The notes under the pieces were generated by a model, which saw only the letters and a list, made by a program, of their open reading frames with translations, had not been told where the DNA came from and did not search any database. Shown here piece after piece: positions 29,188 through 42,116 of a stretch of 64,000 nucleotides of DNA. The translations under genes were made by a program, and so were the position numbers. Positions within the stretch are counted from its first letter, which is position 1, and the number at the start of each line of letters is the position of its first letter. This stretch comes from Kappaphycus alvarezii (taxonomy: Eukaryota; Rhodophyta; Florideophyceae; Gigartinales; Solieriaceae): contig NADL03000470.1 in assembly GCA_002205965.3 (NCBI GenBank), positions 124,001-188,000 of the forward strand, read 5' to 3'.

Positions 29188-30764
29188 CTACTCTCCCGGT
29201 CTTTTCCGTGGAATCTTTGTAAACATGGGTGCCCTTTCCCCCAGCTGCGAATCCAACTTCGGTTTCTCCGAGCAACTTGGATAGTAGAAGATGTACAGCT
29301 TTTGCAAAAACGATAAAAGCGAAATCCAACAGATCAACTCAACGGTGTGCTCAGGCCTCAACTCCTTAGTAGAATCCACAACCGCCTGTGTAGTCTTGGT
29401 TGGTGCAAACGAGCACGCCTTCGCAATATACAACATCCGAACCTGCATTTCCGAAAACGGTGCGTCCATTAACGCTGAGTCGGTGAGTGCACTCATAAAC
29501 TCAGAACTGAAATCGGTGTCTTCCTTGGAAAACTCATACACCGAGTTTATGGCATCCTCATCATAATAATCCACCATCAACTTTGTCATCTTTCGAAATT
29601 CCTTCGCCATCAGCCGATTACGGTTGACGCCCGCGAACACAATGCCCATCAAGTACTTTGTGTCTGGCTCAATACCACATATAATGGCATCTAAATTCAA
29701 ACAAATAGACTCTGCGATAGCCCTAACGACCCTCGTGTGGTTCAACAGGGCCAGTACCGGAAAAGAATGCCCCACAACTTGCGTAAGATAATCGCCAATC
29801 GCCGGCCACGACTTTGGAATCTTTTTAGTCGCCTGCGTATCATACGAAATAGCAGCAGGCATATGCCGGAGCATGGACAAATTAGTCAAAAGGGTATCGC
29901 CCCTTGTCGGGGCCGGATCAACCGCCTGTAGATAATTCTCTGGCTCGGTAACTGTATGCTTACCCTGCGTCCATCCGCTCAGCTCCAATAACTCCGCACT
30001 CTCCTCAATTGCTGCCTGCTCCATGTCTGTACCCAGGGAGCTCATGAACGTTGTCAAAAAGCCAACCATTGCAATCGCAAGTACAATCCATTCGACATTG
30101 GAAGGAGACAAGTGGCGGAACAAATTACGGCGATCTTCCTCGATGATGTGATTCGGGAAAGAAGACATATTAAGAGCGAGATCTACGACAGCAGCCTCCC
30201 TCTTCGACAAACTCCTCGAACCCGTCAAGGCAGCGGCATCGACACCTCGACGCAGCGCAAAGTTGCACGTATGCAGCGAGCAGTATGCACACTGCGAGCT
30301 CCTAGCTGCGTAATACGTGGCCATCCCCACCAAATCGACGGGGGCAGCGACGCCCCAAAGCAGGAATGGCATGTTTATGGCGTTAGGCACGAGAAGATTG
30401 TAGGTGGTAAACGCGGGTGGGAAAATTTCCATGATCCCGTCTGAATTTGACACGACGCCGATCAAGGCACGTACCAGGACGAGGATAGAGTGATAACGGT
30501 TATCGAGATCGTCTAGGGAGACAGCGTATGGTGAGAGAACGTCGGCGATGGCTTTAGGGGGGAGGCGTCGAGAGATTCAACGGAGGAGATGGCGGAAGAG
30601 AGGGCGGAGGATTTGGCTGAGGGGGAGTGGTAGTGGTGTTTGTTAGGATGGACGGGTTTGATGGAAGAGGGGGTGGGGAGGGTGGTGGAAGGGGGGAGGG
30701 TGGGCGTAGAAAGCGCTGATGTGGAGCGTGAAGTCGAGGGTGCATGCTGTACGGCCGGGTCCAT
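29188..30764 (-). CDS. AhpD-like (carboxymuconolactone decarboxylase-fold) protein, frame interrupted at a G6 run
   Basis: The main frame (30555-29188) has the AhpD-type redox signature YYAARSSQCAYCSLHTCNFA, with CAYC at about 30291-30280 and His three residues after the second Cys. Such proteins reduce peroxides or disulfides through the CxxC pair. Before it come PFLLWGVAAPVDLVG and a long helical N-terminal part. After it come a hydrophobic helix (VEWIVLAIAMVGFLTTF), a further 300 residues of mostly helical sequence and a basic end, with stop TAG at 29188. Upstream the frame stays open to about 30575 but has no ATG. A Ser/Pro/Thr-rich leader with ATG at 30764 reads into it one frame off, the switch falling at GGGGGG 30557-30562 (plus strand). 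Either that run is one base wrong or the gene is broken. The domain call is firm; substrate and location are unknown. Confidence 0.72.
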
Positions 30765-31238
30765 GTGGTGCGGGAGGGTGACGGTTTTGACATTAGAAGA
30801 TGGAAATGTGAAAGTTACTCAACACCGGTGAGACAGAGAAGACGGGTGGGTGGATGGGGTGGGTGCCGAAGAGAGTTTAAGCGAAAACCAGGCGAGTGGT
30901 GACTAAATTAAAGTGCGCGGACTTAAGAGATAGCGCAGAGGTAGATTCGAGCGTTTGGTTGTGAAGAGTTCCCTAGCTTTTGTTAACAGGAGACGGAGAG
31001 TGCAAGCGAGGTGGGTGGAAAGGCCAACGGGGCATTAGCAAGTGGATGGCAAAGGGACAAGAGGTATAAACGTATGGCATATTACTGCTTTTGAATTGCA
31101 CAGCGAACAGTATTCCAATGCTGTACAGTAATGCGCAACGTACAGTGCAGTACAGTATTTTCGTGTTGAATGCAGTCCAAATATCATCTATATCTCGGTA
31201 AATGAAAGGATTGTACTGTACATACATGTACTGCATAC
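30765..31238. promoter_or_regulatory. upstream region of the AhpD-like gene with TACTGTAC cluster
   Basis: No gene is seen. Repeated TGTACAGTA, TACAGTGCAGTACAGTA and TGTACTGTACATACATGTACTG units lie at about 31085-31235, that is 320-470 bp upstream of the ATG at 30764. The Copia-2 insertion begins right at the edge of this cluster. Confidence 0.35.
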
Positions 31239-31807
31239 TATCGGTGATAATGTACTGTACGCGAGGAGTTAAGATACTCAATCCCAGGATGTACTGTACG
31301 GTACTATAATAGGCATTACAGTGCGTTACCAACTACAGTACAATTTGGAAACGCTACAACCGCGGTCGAGCCCGTAACGTGAACAGAATGAGTGGCTTAC
31401 TGTAGCCTGGAGGCTTCGCAAGGGCAAGCATGTCGAGTCATAGATTAATCGGGGCTGATTGTGACGACCATTTGGGCAACGCTTAGATTGCACCAGTAAA
31501 CGAAAGGGCACGAGCGGGAGAGGGGTCTGAAGAATGGACTGGAGTTGAACCTGTATCGGGATCAAATTGTAGGCTACAAATACCATAATGAATAAGGTTC
31601 ACGAAAGGAGAAACAAAAAGGAGCAAGGATGAATGCATAAAACACAGAACGCTTGACTATACCAGTCTCACTTTTTAACATCTCGTTTATCACGCGGGGT
31701 ACGCCTGCTGTCTCATTGAGCGATAAAGTAAAGCACGGTTCGGTTCTACGCCAAGTACGTAATCGATAACACGCTCCGGGATCATACCGATCCCAGTCTG
31801 ACCGACA
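31239..31807 (+). repeat. 5' LTR of Copia-2
   Basis: About 569 bp, matching 37255-37818. It carries TACTGTAC motifs and CTATAATAGGC near its start, which could serve as a promoter. The extreme first bases read TATCGG against TGTCGG in the 3' copy. Confidence 0.88.
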
Positions 31808-32337
31808 ATCATGATTACAGGTTAGACTCTGGCCCTCAAGCCAGGATAATAGTAATATATCGATAGGTCGGCAAGGTCCGAAAGAAGAAGCGCAAGACGA
31901 AAGCTGGTTGGATGAATATTTTTCTGAATTTCGCGCGGAAAAGGATTTTTTCTACGGCTCCAGTCGAAGTATTTGAGTTTTCCAAGCTATACCAGACGGA
32001 CAGTATGGACACTATATTAAGCTCCTGGTGTCACCACACTCAAGGAATCAGGAATAGTTCAGCAATCCCAACTCAGTCAGTCAATCGCATTGACGGCAAC
32101 ATGAGACGCGGCAGGAAGACTACACCGAGGGAAAGAAGTGCGGGTGGAAACCCATTTGAAGCATTGACAGATGAACAGACTACCGCAAGACCATCGACCA
32201 CTGAAATAAGGAGCGAGGCTAACGCTAACTTGCAGACCCCATAAATGCAGAACAACCCCCAGCAGGAGTAGCCAGCCGAGGCCGAGATCGCTGAGCAGCC
32301 ACAGCAAGTTGAAGCCGAGGGAATATCGCATGGAGGA

Positions 32338-34605
32338 ATGAACCCTATTAATACCGGTAAACCCCAAGCTAAGAGTGCAAAACAGGAAGAGCTTGTGTTC
32401 TCAGACAACCCGGTGCTCGGCACTAACTTTGTTTTTGAATCGGAGAAAGAACCAACTCGATTGTCTTCTGTGTTTGTACCACGAAAGACGCAAGACACGA
32501 TGGGAGAATACTACTTTGTGCACCAAATCCGCCTCATATTGGCGTTGGGAGGTAAGGAACTGTCCGCAGCGGACTTACTGGATGACATTCGTGCCCACAT
32601 GAGTGTGCATGATATATTCCACCCGGAAATACTGCGGAAACCTATCTACTACCGCCGGTTAGGATTTTTGATCAGAAAATACCAGGTGGCTATGGATTCT
32701 CCTCTGGCATCGGACAAGAACGCGCGGTACGCTCATTGCATTGCAAATGCATTGTACAGTGATGATCTGTTTGAACAAGAACTGGTGGCGGCCAGGAACC
32801 TAATCAACCAGCAGCCGTTCCAGCACCCCCACCGGAATGCAGAAAGCAGTGAAGCGAAGACTATAGCATTGGACCCCCGCACACTAAAAGGACCTACAGA
32901 GCCCATAGCAAATACACAGCAGAATTTGATGCCCACAAGGGCGGGTATTGTTGGAAAGCAAGCAACCAACTACAGGCCGTCACCTGGTGTGCCTGCCCTA
33001 CAACTCAATGAGGCTGTGCACCCTAGCCGTGAGCCCTGTGGTGAATCAGCTGCAGCACCATCGAGTGCAGTCCAACAGTATGGGAATGGAGGATTTGATC
33101 GTAAATTGACCGGGCAACACTCGTCATTCCCAGATCCGGACCCCAGTGACGACGATGACGACGACACCGATACCGATGGCGACTATGGACAAAACAATCG
33201 GAATCGCGCTCCCGATCGTCGAAGGCGCGACAAAGAGACAAAAAGTGGTTACTCTCAGCCATTGGGCCTTGACGAAGCTCCGAGGAGATTCTTCGACATG
33301 TACAAGGATGGCAAGAACTGCTTCGATGGAACAGACGATGAAAAATGGCAGCCACACTTGGCGACCATGCTGCGCCTAATGAAAAGCGCAGGAATGTTTG
33401 AATCGCAGCGCATACAGATATTACCCTTGACGTTGAAGGGAACTGCAGAGATGTTTTTCAATACACGAGTGGATGCTGTATGCGAAACATTTGAGGCTGC
33501 AATATCAGCTTTTACAGCCCACTACAATGGCCCTGAGACACAACAGCTCGTGAGGGAGCGTCTCCAGGCCCTCAACATTCAGGACTTTGTTCAAGAGACA
33601 GGCTCGGAGATTAAAGCTCTGAAGGCAATAACAAATGAGATTGACAGGCTATACCTGTTGACGGAACCTGAAGCGCAGTCAGAGTCTCACAAAATCAGAT
33701 ATTTAGTCGGCGCTGTACGAGCACGACCTTTGAGCGCTAGTGTCATCAGCGATCCGTCCAAGAAGAGCGAGTACAAGACAATAGAACGTGCACTCACCAG
33801 CAAGTTATACGCATGGACATCTTCCCAACCAAAACATTCAGATCAACGAATCCGACAGGAGAACATGAGTCGAGCGACAATGGGGCCAGCAACCTCAAAC
33901 AATGAAAGGCCGGACATATTGCACTATCAATATGGCAGGCACCCCCAGACAGTGCGTACCTCTTTCGGACAGAAGGCAGGACCGCGAAAAGGTAGCACCT
34001 CGCCTTCGCGAGTCGTTTTACCCGGTACCCCCATAGGTCGCGATAGCAAAAATATCAAGTGCTTCGGCTGCGGAAGGTTGGGATATCGAGTAAGGAACTG
34101 CCGACATGGTAGTGCGGCAACGGGGTTTGCTCATCGCGCAAGAGATTTCAACGAGCGCGGCGGACGGTTGCCCAACGACTCGGAAGGGATACGTCAGGTT
34201 ATGTTTGCGCTTGCCGCCAGTGCTGATGGAGGCTATATCGTTGAAGTCGACGAAGAATCAGTTGAGCAGTCCGCGGTTGCAGAGGCATTCTTGAAGCATT
34301 GCACGATGAGCAGAGCCTACCCTACGTACCGGGTGAGAAAGACACCCATATCAATCCGACGCGATATACTGAGCTCGGTGCACCAATTCCTCACCCTAGT
34401 CTGTCCAACGACGGCACCAAAAATGAAAGCCCGGCAAACATATTTACTACGAACTTCTGCAAGCACGCTAGCACTGCACTTGCCGCTCAGGAGGAGAGTC
34501 TGGCCCATTGCTTCACAATCAATCCTTGTGAAAATACCATATTTCGGACATCAAGTCAAACGCTGCCACATATGTCAACGCCTCAACAATTTTCACAGAG
34601 TCTGA
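32338..34605 (+). pseudogene. Copia-2 gag region
   Basis: Long frame with a central gag domain (RRFFDMYKDGKNCFDGTDDE, then a helical stretch to about 33830) and a Cys-rich knuckle region IKCFGCGRLGYRVRNCRHG at about 34053-34109. It is preceded by an acidic DDDDDTDTD linker near 33145. Fossil part of Copia-2. Confidence 0.72.
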
Positions 34606-34660
34606 ACTACGAAAACTACATCAAAACTTTTACCATCCACCTTCGTCCAGACTATACCGC

Positions 34661-35662
34661 TTGATGCAGAGAGCACGTCCCACTGAAACTGATAGTAGTA
34701 CTTTCCGACCGCTAGAGGAGATTTCGGCAGCCTGTCTTACGTGTACAAACTTTTGTGCTCGGCCACTGCGTTTCAGAGTTGCCATCCCACCAGAGTCGAT
34801 TCCATTCAACAAGGAAGTCGCACTTGACCTTTTCTGGCTCGATGGCAGGGCAAAGTTGCATGCGGTCGATACACAGACGGGCTATGGAAACGCTGCGTTC
34901 CTACCCGGTAATACAGTGGAAGATGTATGGCAGACCTTTCTCGAGTGCTGGGTATTACCCTATCTTGGGTACCCTGAAATACTCCGTCTCGATCAAGGCT
35001 CCCAATTTACGTCCGTCAGGTGGGAACGTCGTGCGGCAGAAGTTGGCATTATCATTCAACTCTCCAGCATTGAGAGTCACAATTCAATAGGACTTGGCGA
35101 GCGGTAACACGCCCCTTTAAGACGCATATACCAAAAAATACGTCATGCGTCTCCCAAAGTATCACAAGAGATGGCGTTAAGACAAGCTGTGAAGAGCATG
35201 AACGATACTGCCGGCCCAGCCGGGTTGTCACCAACTGTACTCGTATACGGCGAGCATGAACGCCTACCAATACCAGGTTCCTCATACTCAGACCAGGAAA
35301 GCCGAATGACGGCGATGCAAACTGCGAGAGCCGAGATGGAAGCCATAGTGGCAGAGCTGCGAATGTCGGAGGCACTGCGATCACGCAAGCCGGCAGCTGC
35401 CAATCTTATAGTCGTATGGGGGGACAAAGTCAGGGTATACAGGGAAACAGACAACCGCATACACGGAAAATTCGAAGTACTCGACGTGGACGACAAACAC
35501 GTTTGGCTGGAAGTTGATGGGACCCGCAAGAAATTTAACCGCACTCAGGTCATTACGGACAACCAAAGAGCTGTGAAAAAAAACTATTTCTTGGACATGT
35601 TGGTGCGGAATTGCTTGCAGGACTTTGAGAATTCTAATAATGAGCACGTGGAGCGGGTATAA
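34661..35662 (+). pseudogene. Copia-2 integrase region
   Basis: The core is visible at about 34830-35060 (VALDLFWLDGRAKLHAVDTQ, then LRLDQGSQFTS). A downstream C-terminal part is at 35171-35662, with a barrel-like stretch KVRVYRETDNRIHGKFEVLD. Fossil. Confidence 0.72.
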
Positions 35663-35699
35663 CTCACAGAGGTATTAAAGTCGGGAGACCCGCGCAAAC

Positions 35700-36655
35700 A
35701 AAGCAGAGAGTGTATGGAGGCACGAATGAGGGAAGAGAGTGGCCTTGAGTCCCGTGGAGTCTGGAAGGTCATACACCCCAATGACCTGCCCAAGGGAGCA
35801 AAAATTATCGGATCGCACTTCGTCGACACTATCAAGGACTAAGACACTGACACGCCAAACTATAAGTCGCGACTTTGCGCTTGCGGCAATTACGAAGATG
35901 ACAAGCCATACTTAGTTCACGGCTCTCAGACCGCCAGACCTCAGTCTATCAGAATGCTCATGATGCTTGCCGCGACTAAGGAGTGGGAAATGTGGTCGCT
36001 GGATATTTCCCAAGCATACGTGCAAAGTGACCGCCCGTTGCAGCGAGATGTGTACATGTGGTTGCCAAAGAGACCAGGGGATGCCACCAGACGCTTGTGC
36101 AAACTAATAAGGCCACTGTACGTCCTGGCAGATGCTGGGGATTATTGGTCGCAAACACTGCATCGCTATCTCACTGTTCACCTAGAGATGCAACCAGTGG
36201 TTGGGGACACAGCGCTATATGTAGCGCACGAGAACGGAAGATTAATCGGTGCGTTATCAACCTACGTTGACGAGGTTATCTGTTGCGGCATATTGAGTTT
36301 TTTTGAGCGGACACAGTCACTCATACAGTACTTCAAGTCCAAACCCGCAAAACGCAGTCAGTTCACATTCGTGGGAACAGAAATTTCAGTCGCCCATTCT
36401 GGAGTGTATGAGAATCAAAGCCGGTCTGCTCGTTTGATAAAACCACTGCCCCGCGAAGCAGACTATAAGGATTTCAAGTCTCTTCTCATGCGCTGCGCTT
36501 GGCAGGTCGTAAAGAAACCTTTTGCAGCCTTCCCCGTGGCATCCTTAGCACAGGAGACCTCCGAATCCTTCAAAAGGAACAAAAAGGAAGTACTTAAAAG
36601 GGTAAACGCTTTAGTAAGGATTGTTTCCAAGAACGGGGATCTGGGACTGCATTAA
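35700..36655 (+). pseudogene. Copia-2 reverse transcriptase region
   Basis: Readable landmarks are WKVIHPNDLPKGAKIIGSHF near 35762, EMWSLDISQAYVQS near 35990 and PLYVLADAGDYW near 36112. A STYVDE-type active-site segment is near 36262. Fossil. Confidence 0.78.
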
Positions 36656-36667
36656 AAGAAGTTAGAC

Positions 36668-37222
36668 ATGCGCACTGAACACATCAGGGTCTACTCAGAC
36701 GGTTCGTTTGCGAACAATCGGGATTTCTCATCCCAGCTTGGACACGTAGTGATTATTAAGGACGGAAGCGGCGCGTCATGTCTGCTGTCTTTTCGGTCAT
36801 ACAAGTGCCGCCGAATGGTGAGGTCAGTACTTGCCTCTGAGACCTGCGCATTCGTGGATGGGTTCGATAGTGCCTTCTTACTTCAGGCACAGTTAACAGA
36901 GATATTTGATCAACGCTTCCCTATCCGTGCATTTGTGGACTCGAAGTCTCTTTTTGATGTGATCACGAAAGGTACAATGACTACAGAGCGGATGCTAATG
37001 GTGGATCTGTTGGTATTGAAGGAGGCGTACGACAAAGGGGAAATCGCTGACCTCGGGTGGATACAGTCACTATTCAATATAGCAGATGCAATGACTAAGG
37101 AGTGCCCTAACGACACGTTATGGGGACTTCTTAAGAAGAACGGTATCTTGCATCCCATCGGCCAATGGGTGATCCGTGATAAGATGTTCACACAGAAACA
37201 GCCAGGTCAGTCCGAAGCATAG
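36668..37222 (+). pseudogene. Copia-2 RNase H region
   Basis: RVYSDGSFANNRDFSSQLGH, then ASETCAFVDGFDSAF and IRAFVDSKSLFDVITKGTM, ending in the N.ADAMTK block: all typical of Copia RNase H. Fossil. Confidence 0.8.
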
Positions 37223-37238
37223 CGACATACTTGCATTG

Positions 37239-37254
37239 GTGGGGAAAGGGGGAG
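37239..37254 (+). other. polypurine tract of Copia-2
   Basis: Purine-rich run with a single T, directly before the 3' LTR that starts TGTCGG. Confidence 0.65.
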
Positions 37255-37818
37255 TGTCGGTGATACTGTACGAGAGGAGTTAAGATACTCAATCCCAGGA
37301 TGTACTGTACGGTACTATAATAGGCATTACAGTGCGTTACCAACTACAGTACAATTTGGAAACGCTACAACCGCGGTCGAGCCCGTAACGTGAACAGAAT
37401 GAGTGGCTTACTGTAGCCTGGAGGCTTCGCAAGGGCAAGCATGTCGAGTCATAGATTAATCGGGGCTGATTGTGACGACCATTTGGGCAACGCTTAGATT
37501 GCACCAGTAAACGAAAGGGCACGAGCGGGAGAGGGGTCTGAAGAATGGACTGGAGTTGAACCTGTATCGGGATCAAATTGTAGGCTACAAATACCATAAT
37601 GAATAAGGTTCACGAAAGGAGAAACAAAAAGGAGCAAGGATGAATGAATAAAACACAGAACGCTTGACTATACCAGTCTCACTTTTTAACATCTCGTTTA
37701 TCACGCGGGGTACGCCTGCTGTCTCATTGAGCGATAAAGTAAAGCACGGTTCGGTTCTACGCCAAGTACGTAACTGACAACACGCTCCTAGATCATACCG
37801 ATCCCAGTCTGACCAGCA
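37255..37818 (+). repeat. 3' LTR of Copia-2
   Basis: Direct repeat of 31239-31807. It ends TGACCAGCA and is followed by CATAA. Confidence 0.88.
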
Positions 37819-37839
37819 CATAAACAATTCTACTCCGCC

Positions 37840-38828
37840 TCGCATGACCCTTGAATTTTCGACCCCATCGTCCTTGCAGCCAACCCACTGCGCATAGCTT
37901 CCTACTCAAGACGGGTGCTGCTACTCGCCTCGGCTGGAGCCCATTGGAAAGAAAAGTATTGGACAGCTTATCCCGTCCTTTCAAACCACTGGACCCAAAC
38001 CGCCCGTCTCCGCATCCGTGGCCTAGCTTTTCGCCGTCGCCCGGGAGCCGCCTTCCTCAACGCCCACCCTGCCACCGCTCCCGTCTCTAATGCGGACTGG
38101 CCCGTCATGCAACAACTCCATCTAGGCCTGCCTGTCTATTCAGAAGCCCTCCCAATCCGCTTCCAGCATTGGCACAGGCTTCAGGATGCCTGGGCAGACC
38201 ATGCGGCTGATCATTACACGCTCGGAATCGGCCGCCTCCACAGGCACAACCACATCCGTAACGCCGAAGACTCCCAGCTTTTGCGCGCCGACGGGCTTGA
38301 TTGCCGGTTTGAGGCCCCGCTCCTCGTCCGCGGGACTGAACTCCGGCCCACAGACCTCCTCGTCTATCCCTCTGCCCCCCGGACCTCCCCTTGTAACCCA
38401 CCGCCCCGCAAGACAGCCCTGAAGACCGTCCTGCTGCATGAGACGTCGCCGTGGTGTGTCCCTTCAAGCCCTCTGTCCTTGCCAAAGCCGCCCATGCCCC
38501 TGGTGGCGCCGCAGACGAGGCCCATCGCTCAAAGATCTCAGACTTCGAGCGGAAGATTTCCCAGTGCGACCCTGCTCGACCAGCTCCCCGAGCTCTTGGG
38601 TTCCGGTTCCCTACGGTCCCCTTCGACTCTCTCGGCGCCAGCATCCGCCTCTTCGAAGACTACATCCCCCGCATCGCCCACCCCTACCACACCACCGACA
38701 ATGTGATCCGCCAACGCAACTATCAGCGTGTCAGGACGGTCATTTGGTCTTCGTCGACCCTGACTGTCCTTTTACGTGCACCACCGCATGCGTCTGACAC
38801 GACTCAACCAGTTGACTCTGAGGGATGA
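37840..38828 (+). pseudogene. REL-type LINE 3' fragment
   Basis: Frame 37915-38450 gives QTARLRIRGLAFRRRPGAAF, then WADHAADHYTLGIGRLHRHN (the knuckle region) and LVRGTELRPTDLLVYPS (REL core). The frame then changes, and 38451-38826 gives CPFKPSVLAKAAHAPGGAAD, FPTVPFDSLGAS, YIPRIAHPYHTTDNVIRQRN and RAPPHASDTTQP, the same last domain as in the array at 26.5-28.3 kb. It is 5'-truncated. The Copia-2 insertion lies just upstream of it. Confidence 0.7.
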
Positions 38829-38880
38829 GTACAGCCCGACCAGTGTAAATACAGTATGCGTTGTGTACAGTACACAATAT

Positions 38881-39062
38881 GTATACGTGTGAAGACGTCC
38901 GGAAAATAGCGAGTGGTCTTAAAAAGTTGTGACGGTATTTGTCAGTCGAGCATACACCACTAGTGATGCGACGACGCACATGCAGTTGGCGCCCAGGATA
39001 TTAAATCCAGTCCACACGCTGCAATTTGATGTATCGCACACCCCCGGCACGTCTATTCCTTT
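38881..39062 (+). repeat. left direct repeat of a decayed retroelement
   Basis: It begins GTATACGTGTGAAGACGT and includes CACATGCAGTTGGCGCCC. It matches 42117-42300 with about 25-30 % change. Confidence 0.55.
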
Positions 39063-42000
39063 TCCGAGTAAATTTCCCCCACATCCGGGCGGTGGCATTT
39101 TCTGATAGGCACGCACAGAGTGGAAGAAGAGACATATCAAGCGATGCGAGGATTAGTGCCGCTGGAGACCAGGCCGCGGTTCTTCCAGCGGGAGGGCCGT
39201 AAAGGTTCGCGCGGCATGGTCTACGCTGAAGCCGAAATCGACAGGACTTCGACATGATCGTCACAGAGATAAGCGCTTCAAGGTTGTTTGGGGAAGGCGG
39301 CATTTTTGATCGTGGTACTCATGTCCCGACGACCCACATGGGATAATTTAAGCGGCCGGTTGATGAGTGCATCAACACATTGAAAGCCGAAGATCAACCG
39401 TACGCGAAAGAGTAGGAGTTTGTAAACGCAGTCGGTGTCAGGGCCGAATTGGTCGCGGTGGCATTGGAGATTGCAAGAACCATGGAAGGAAATTAAGAAA
39501 ATATGGATAGAAGACTAATACTGGCTGAGACGGCGATCAAGGCTACAGTGGAGGTTTCAGTATGAGAGCACAATAGGTCAAGGACATTATGGACCACGGC
39601 GTTGAATTCGTGAGGCAAATGGATTTTGTCGTAGGAGAAGGTCGTTATGTTGTATTCTCTGAGTCCTAGAAGACTGCTCTTGAAGCATTGACGGGAAAGT
39701 TGGAGATTGAGGCTGCCAAGCAATTGGCGAAGCTTCGTTTGGAGCGAGCAAGAGGCGCGTTAGGAGGTGGCTCAAGTGGAGCTGCTGAGGGTGAGTAATG
39801 CCCAAGAAAATAAGCGTCACATATGGAAAAGGCGGAGATATGTTGTGGCGGGCGACTTCTCGGCCAACTTTAAACTGGGCTACGGAGATTGAGGACTCTG
39901 AGTTTGTGGTACGATGCGTGAGGTACGGCATAACGGACATACCTGTCGTACCGTTCACGAGGGGAGAGGTGATGGGGAGGTACCTCAGTCGAGAGACGAT
40001 AAAGAATTCGCGAAATGGGAGACAGAAGTCATGTTGGAGAAGAGGCTGATAGAAGAAGTGGACGAAAGAGAAGTGAGAAGGATTTTGAGAGAGGGAAATA
40101 TGTGTTATTCGTCATCCAAGCTGTGGTACGGAGATAAAAAGGAGAACAAGGGAAGGTTCTTCATGAATTTCAGCACGCAGAGGAAACATTGGCCAAGTGG
40201 AAAGATGATGATGAAGACAGTTCAATTGTTTGCCATGGAGGTGGAAAAGAAGAAATCATTCTTCCTTGATATTTCAAGGGAGGACACAGAAATTTCTTCT
40301 GACACCCGGACATGCGCGATTTCTTTCTTGTACGATATGATCGGAGGGTATATCGATGCATAGCTCTATCTTCGGGTGGGGAATGTCTGGTCTATGGTTT
40401 TAAACTGTTGCAACCCCTCGTCCAGAATTTGAGGGAAGTGTGAGGATATCGGGTTCTGCAGTAAATAGATGACTTTCTGTTGGTTCTGTGGAGCACAGAG
40501 AGGGCTTCGACGAGGACGGACTGCGGGGTCGCTCGAAGAAGGTTGGACAATCCTTTCTTGTCCCTAGGATTAAGAAAGAATACGAATGAGGGAGATTGGT
40601 TCTTGGCGAAGAAATTGGACCATATCGGAGTTTACATAGATAAAGAAGAAATGAAGGTGCACGTAATAGAGTCGAAGATCGTGCGTATACGCCGCATGGT
40701 CAAGGAGATTTTATTACTGGCACATGGACACCAACGACTATTAGCTTTGGGGTTGATAACAAGTGTGTGTATCCCTTACGCTGGCATTGCATCTAGCAAT
40801 ATTTTACACAATTTCCTTTTACTTCGATCAGAAACTCGCCGAACGGAAGGCAAGGACGGAATATGAGGATGGAGAAGGGGCGGGGGATAAAAGAAAGGAG
40901 ATAAACCCCGCAAGCTCGCTTCTGGTCGCGACCCGCCTCCGACGCGCATACCGCAAATGGCGGCAAGAATTATTCCGAAGTGTGGAAAGAGTGCGACTGA
41001 GCCGGATATCTTTACCAGATCTTGTTTATCGGCGACCATTAGCAAGAGGCGAGGGAGAGGATTTAGAACCTGTCCCAAACGATCTTAGCTGCACTCCAAT
41101 GCAGCGGATGTACGGGGGGACTATTTTTTTCGAAGAGGACGCTAGATCGACGGATTCGGGAGGGCCAAGGTTTTTGGAAGGCCGAAGATCGCGCGCAATC
41201 GATCAGTCAATTGAGGAGATTTTTTGCGTTCTGGGACGAAGAAGGAAGCGAGGAAATTCATGCAAGTGAGGGAGATGCAATATTATTCGTTGGATATCCC
41301 TTCTGAGAGGGACGGATAGGGCCGAAGTCCTTCCCACAGTATCTTACGACAGTTTTCAGGTCCCACGAAGATGCAGGTTACCATCAAATGGCACGATCAC
41401 CTATACTAAGGCGAATCATAGCTTTGTAAGGGCGAAAAGTAGACATGGAATTACAGAAGCAGCAGGCGAAGACGTGACTCTCCGCTGGTCCGGTAAAACG
41501 AATTATGCATAATGGTCTATATTCCAACGACATTTTCTTACTAGGTTCGTGCACAATGGTCGCGTACGCTTTTATTTCCAATTCCGCTCAATCAAGGTGT
41601 TAAAAGTGGCTCCTAGTCATGTGCCTATCAAATTGGATTACGCAATCGATGACATATTGGTAAGAAGAAAGGAAATACCAACCAGCAGATCCTTGCGGCT
41701 CCAATACCTGCACAATCCAAATTGGTCATCTGAAACTGGGGTAGACTTTCTATTGGGCACTCAGACACTTTAACGTCTCATTTTGACAGCTTTTGGCCTC
41801 ACCGCAGATTATAAGATAATTTCTGCCCATCTCAGCTAGGCACCCCAGAGAGTCTTCAGTGACCTCAGAGAGGAGACGCCAACGGGTTCTATGTACAGTT
41901 ATCATATCCCCCATATTGTGGGTTTCAATGAACTAGTCTCTTTGCAATTGTCTAAGGTGTCAATTATGGACCTTCTAGACTGTTCATTGAAATATATGTC

Positions 42001-42116
42001 CCGCATTACTACGAGGGCGCATCACTCCTCCCTCAGATTCGGAATGGTTCTTCGAGCGTCTGCAGACACGCTAGTTTCTGTTTTAATTTAGGGTCTTTGC
42101 GATGTGTGTACCATGT

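Larger units (their letters stand above)
31239..37818 (+). mobile_element. Copia LTR retrotransposon (Copia-2), recent but broken
   Basis: Long direct repeats at 31239-31807 and 37255-37818 differ at only about 8 positions plus small length changes (1-2 %), so the insertion is young. The flanks CATAC and CATAA are a probable 5-bp duplication with one change. The order gag, integrase, reverse transcriptase, RNase H (plus strand) is that of Copia. A polypurine tract (GGTGGGGAAAGGGGGAG) lies just before the 3' LTR. The body is broken, with roughly four to six interruptions. Confidence 0.9.

Noticed and set aside
29291-30444. Plus-strand open frames opposite the AhpD-like gene
   Set aside because: They are shadows of the conserved minus-strand frame with no domain of their own.
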